From assembly GCA_947462425.1 (NCBI GenBank), contig CANHPI010000117.1, positions 1-7,759 of the forward strand: 7,759 nucleotides of DNA. The letters are read 5' to 3'. Positions 6,823 to 7,759 of the stretch are shown here, piece after piece; positions within the stretch are counted from its first letter, which is position 1, and every line of letters begins with the position of its first letter. The notes beneath the pieces were generated by a model. That model was not told the origin of the DNA. It saw nothing but the letters and a program-made list of their open reading frames with translations, and did not search any database. The DNA comes from Bacteroidota bacterium (GTDB lineage: Bacteria; Bacteroidota; Bacteroidia; B-17B0; B-17BO). The translations under genes and the position numbers were made by a program.

Positions 6823-7302
6823 ATGAGACACGGAGACAAAATAAATAATTTAGGGAGAACAGCTTCACACCGTAAAGCATTAATGAGTAATATGGCTTGT
6901 TCTTTAATAGAACACAAGCGTATTTTTACAACTTTAGCTAAAGCTAAAGCATTAAGAACGTATGTTGAGCCAATCATTAACAGAAGTAAAGATGATTCTA
7001 CGCATAGCCGTAGAACAGTTTTCTCTTACTTAAAAAGTAAAGAAACTGTAGCGTTATTATTTAAAGAAGTTTCTGTTAAAGTTGCTGAAAGAAATGGTGG
7101 TTACACTCGTATCATTAAAACTGGAAACAGACAAGGTGATGCTGCGGAAATGGCTTTAATTGAATTAGTTGATTTTAACGAAATTTACTCTAACGGTAAA
7201 GCTGCTAAGGTTGAAAAAGCTAAAACAACTCGTCGTAGCCGTGCTAAAAAAACAACTGATACTGCAGGTGCTGAAGATTCTTCAGTTGATAGCGCAGAAT
7301 AA
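6823..7302 (+). CDS. rplQ: 50S ribosomal protein bL17 (L17)
   Basis: bL17 lies near the peptide exit tunnel on the 50S surface and closes the alpha operon in most bacteria. The product is 159 aa. The conserved core is residues 1-117 or so: [24 protein letters not shown], then [19 protein letters not shown], then VEPIINRSK, and the C-terminal core [27 protein letters not shown] low-complexity tail of about 40 residues follows, first basic ([19 protein letters not shown]) and then acidic ([12 protein letters not shown]). Such tails are usual in Bacteroidota bL17. The ATG at 6823 gives the family N-terminus, with an A-rich leader (CTAAAAAACACA). The upstream spacer, with its hairpin and SD-like element, is the longest in the alpha operon (102 bp). 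An intrinsic terminator lies 25 bp past the stop. Confidence 0.98.
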   Translation: MRHGDKINNLGRTASHRKALMSNMACSLIEHKRIFTTLAKAKALRTYVEPIINRSKDDSTHSRRTVFSYLKSKETVALLFKEVSVKVAERNGGYTRIIKTGNRQGDAAEMALIELVDFNEIYSNGKAAKVEKAKTTRRSRAKKTTDTAGAEDSSVDSAE

Positions 7303-7327
7303 TTTTAATATTAAATTTTATAAAAAT

Positions 7328-7359
7328 CCCCAATTACATTGTAGTTGGGGATTTTTTTT
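7328..7359 (+). terminator. intrinsic terminator of the spc-alpha operon
   Basis: CCCCAATTAC (7328-7337) pairs with GTAGTTGGGG (7341-7350), a 10-bp stem with one G-U pair and a 3-nt loop that may open wider. It is followed by A and eight T (7352-7359). On the other strand the A run at 7322-7326 becomes a T run, so it may also stop the convergent minus-strand gene. This is the only strong terminator in the window, which supports one transcript ending after rplQ. Confidence 0.92.
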
Positions 7360-7379
7360 ATAGAAAAATTACATATAGT

Positions 7380-7548
7380 GCTATATAGATATGACAAACC
7401 TACATTCAGTCACTTCAATTGTAAGTTGCAAGCTATCTTGAAGTAGTTTGTTGATTATTTATGATGCAAAACTGAAAAGTGGCTCTTTTGAAACTATAGA
7501 ATATTAAAATTGAAGTGGACTGTTATAATTGGTCAGTTTTGATATAGC
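7380..7548. repeat. imperfect long inverted repeats in the rplQ-ABC gene spacer
   Basis: CAGTCACTTCAATT (7407-7420) is the reverse complement of 7508-7522 apart from one extra G. The similarity continues outward, less well, to GCTATAT at 7380-7386 against ATATAGC at 7542-7548. Inside lie further pairs: ACTTCAA (7412-7418) with TTGAAGT (7438-7444), TAGTTT (7444-7449) with AAACTA (7491-7496), and AAAAG/CTTTT around a TGGCT loop near 7475-7489. TTGAAGT-G is also directly repeated at 7438 and 7510. No coding sequence is evident. It looks like a decayed miniature inverted-repeat element or a structured non-coding spacer. The choice between them is open. Confidence 0.45.
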
Positions 7549-7558
7549 TATTTTTCAA

Positions 7559-7759
7559 TTAACTAATAATTTTTCCGTCTGCCATTTCAATAGTTCGGTG
7601 TGTTCTGACTGCAAAATCAGGATCGTGTGTTACAATTAATAAAGCCTGATTTTTTTCTTTTACCAAATTATTAAAAATATCAAAAACCAAATCGCTATTT
7701 TTTTTATCTAAATTCCCAGTTGGTTCATCACCCATAATGATGAGAGGATCATTTATTAA
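7559..7759 (-). CDS. lolD: ABC transporter ATP-binding protein, LolD/MacB type, C-terminal part
   Basis: This is the last 66 codons of a minus-strand gene whose beginning lies beyond the right edge; the stop is TAA, complement of 7559-7561. The fragment starts LINDPLIIMGDEPTGNLD, which contains the Walker B motif with its catalytic Glu (DEPTGNLD) and the D-loop. It goes on to the H-loop in LLIVTHDPDFA and ends TIEMADGKIIS. DEPTGNLD plus an ending like the LolD (LEMRDG) and MacB (IEIRDG) C-termini points to the family that powers lipoprotein release (LolCDE) or MacAB-type export. The short end after the H-loop favours a stand-alone ATPase such as LolD rather than a MacB fusion. Walker A and the LSGGQ-like signature are not in the window, so the exact subfamily is an inference. 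It converges on rplQ. Confidence 0.8.
   Translation of the reverse strand, partial: LINDPLIIMGDEPTGNLDKKNSDLVFDIFNNLVKEKNQALLIVTHDPDFAVRTHRTIEMADGKIIS

Overview
The window is an AT-rich stretch from a Bacteroidota chromosome, most likely class Flavobacteriia or a close relative. It holds the end of the spc ribosomal-protein operon and the whole alpha operon, read as one block on the + strand. The gene order is (rpsH)-rplF-rplR-rpsE-rpmD-rplO-secY-infA-rpmJ-rpsM-rpsK-rpsD-rpoA-rplQ. The lineage call rests on secY running directly into infA with no adk or map between them, a single-cysteine bL36, a uS4 without N-terminal zinc cysteines, a long low-complexity tail on bL17, and A-rich leaders in place of Shine-Dalgarno (SD) sequences at nearly every start.

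Layout: positions 1-188 are the C-terminal third to half of uS8. Positions 207-2440 carry uL6, uL18, uS5, uL30 and uL15. Positions 2464-4165 carry SecY, IF-1 and bL36. Positions 4207-7302 carry uS13, uS11, uS4, the RNA polymerase alpha subunit and bL17. An intrinsic terminator at 7328-7359 closes the operon. About 200 bp of repeat-rich non-coding DNA follows. At the right edge a convergent minus-strand gene encodes the C-terminal end of a LolD/MacB-type ABC ATPase.

The genes form one growth-linked unit. The ribosomal proteins build both subunits, IF-1 and RpoA serve translation initiation and transcription, and SecY is the pore for exported proteins. All coding frames look intact, with no frameshift or missing core motif. 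rpmD and rpmJ are the two short genes, placed here by reading the spacers.

I see no new multi-gene system. The unexplained signals are in the spacers. The rpmD-rplO spacer looks as if it gained about 79 bp, which left an SD-equipped two-codon ORF. The rpoA-rplQ spacer has a 19-bp hairpin directly after a perfect SD-like sequence. The rplR start codon can pair into a small hairpin. The spacer after rplQ contains long imperfect inverted repeats that resemble a decayed miniature element.
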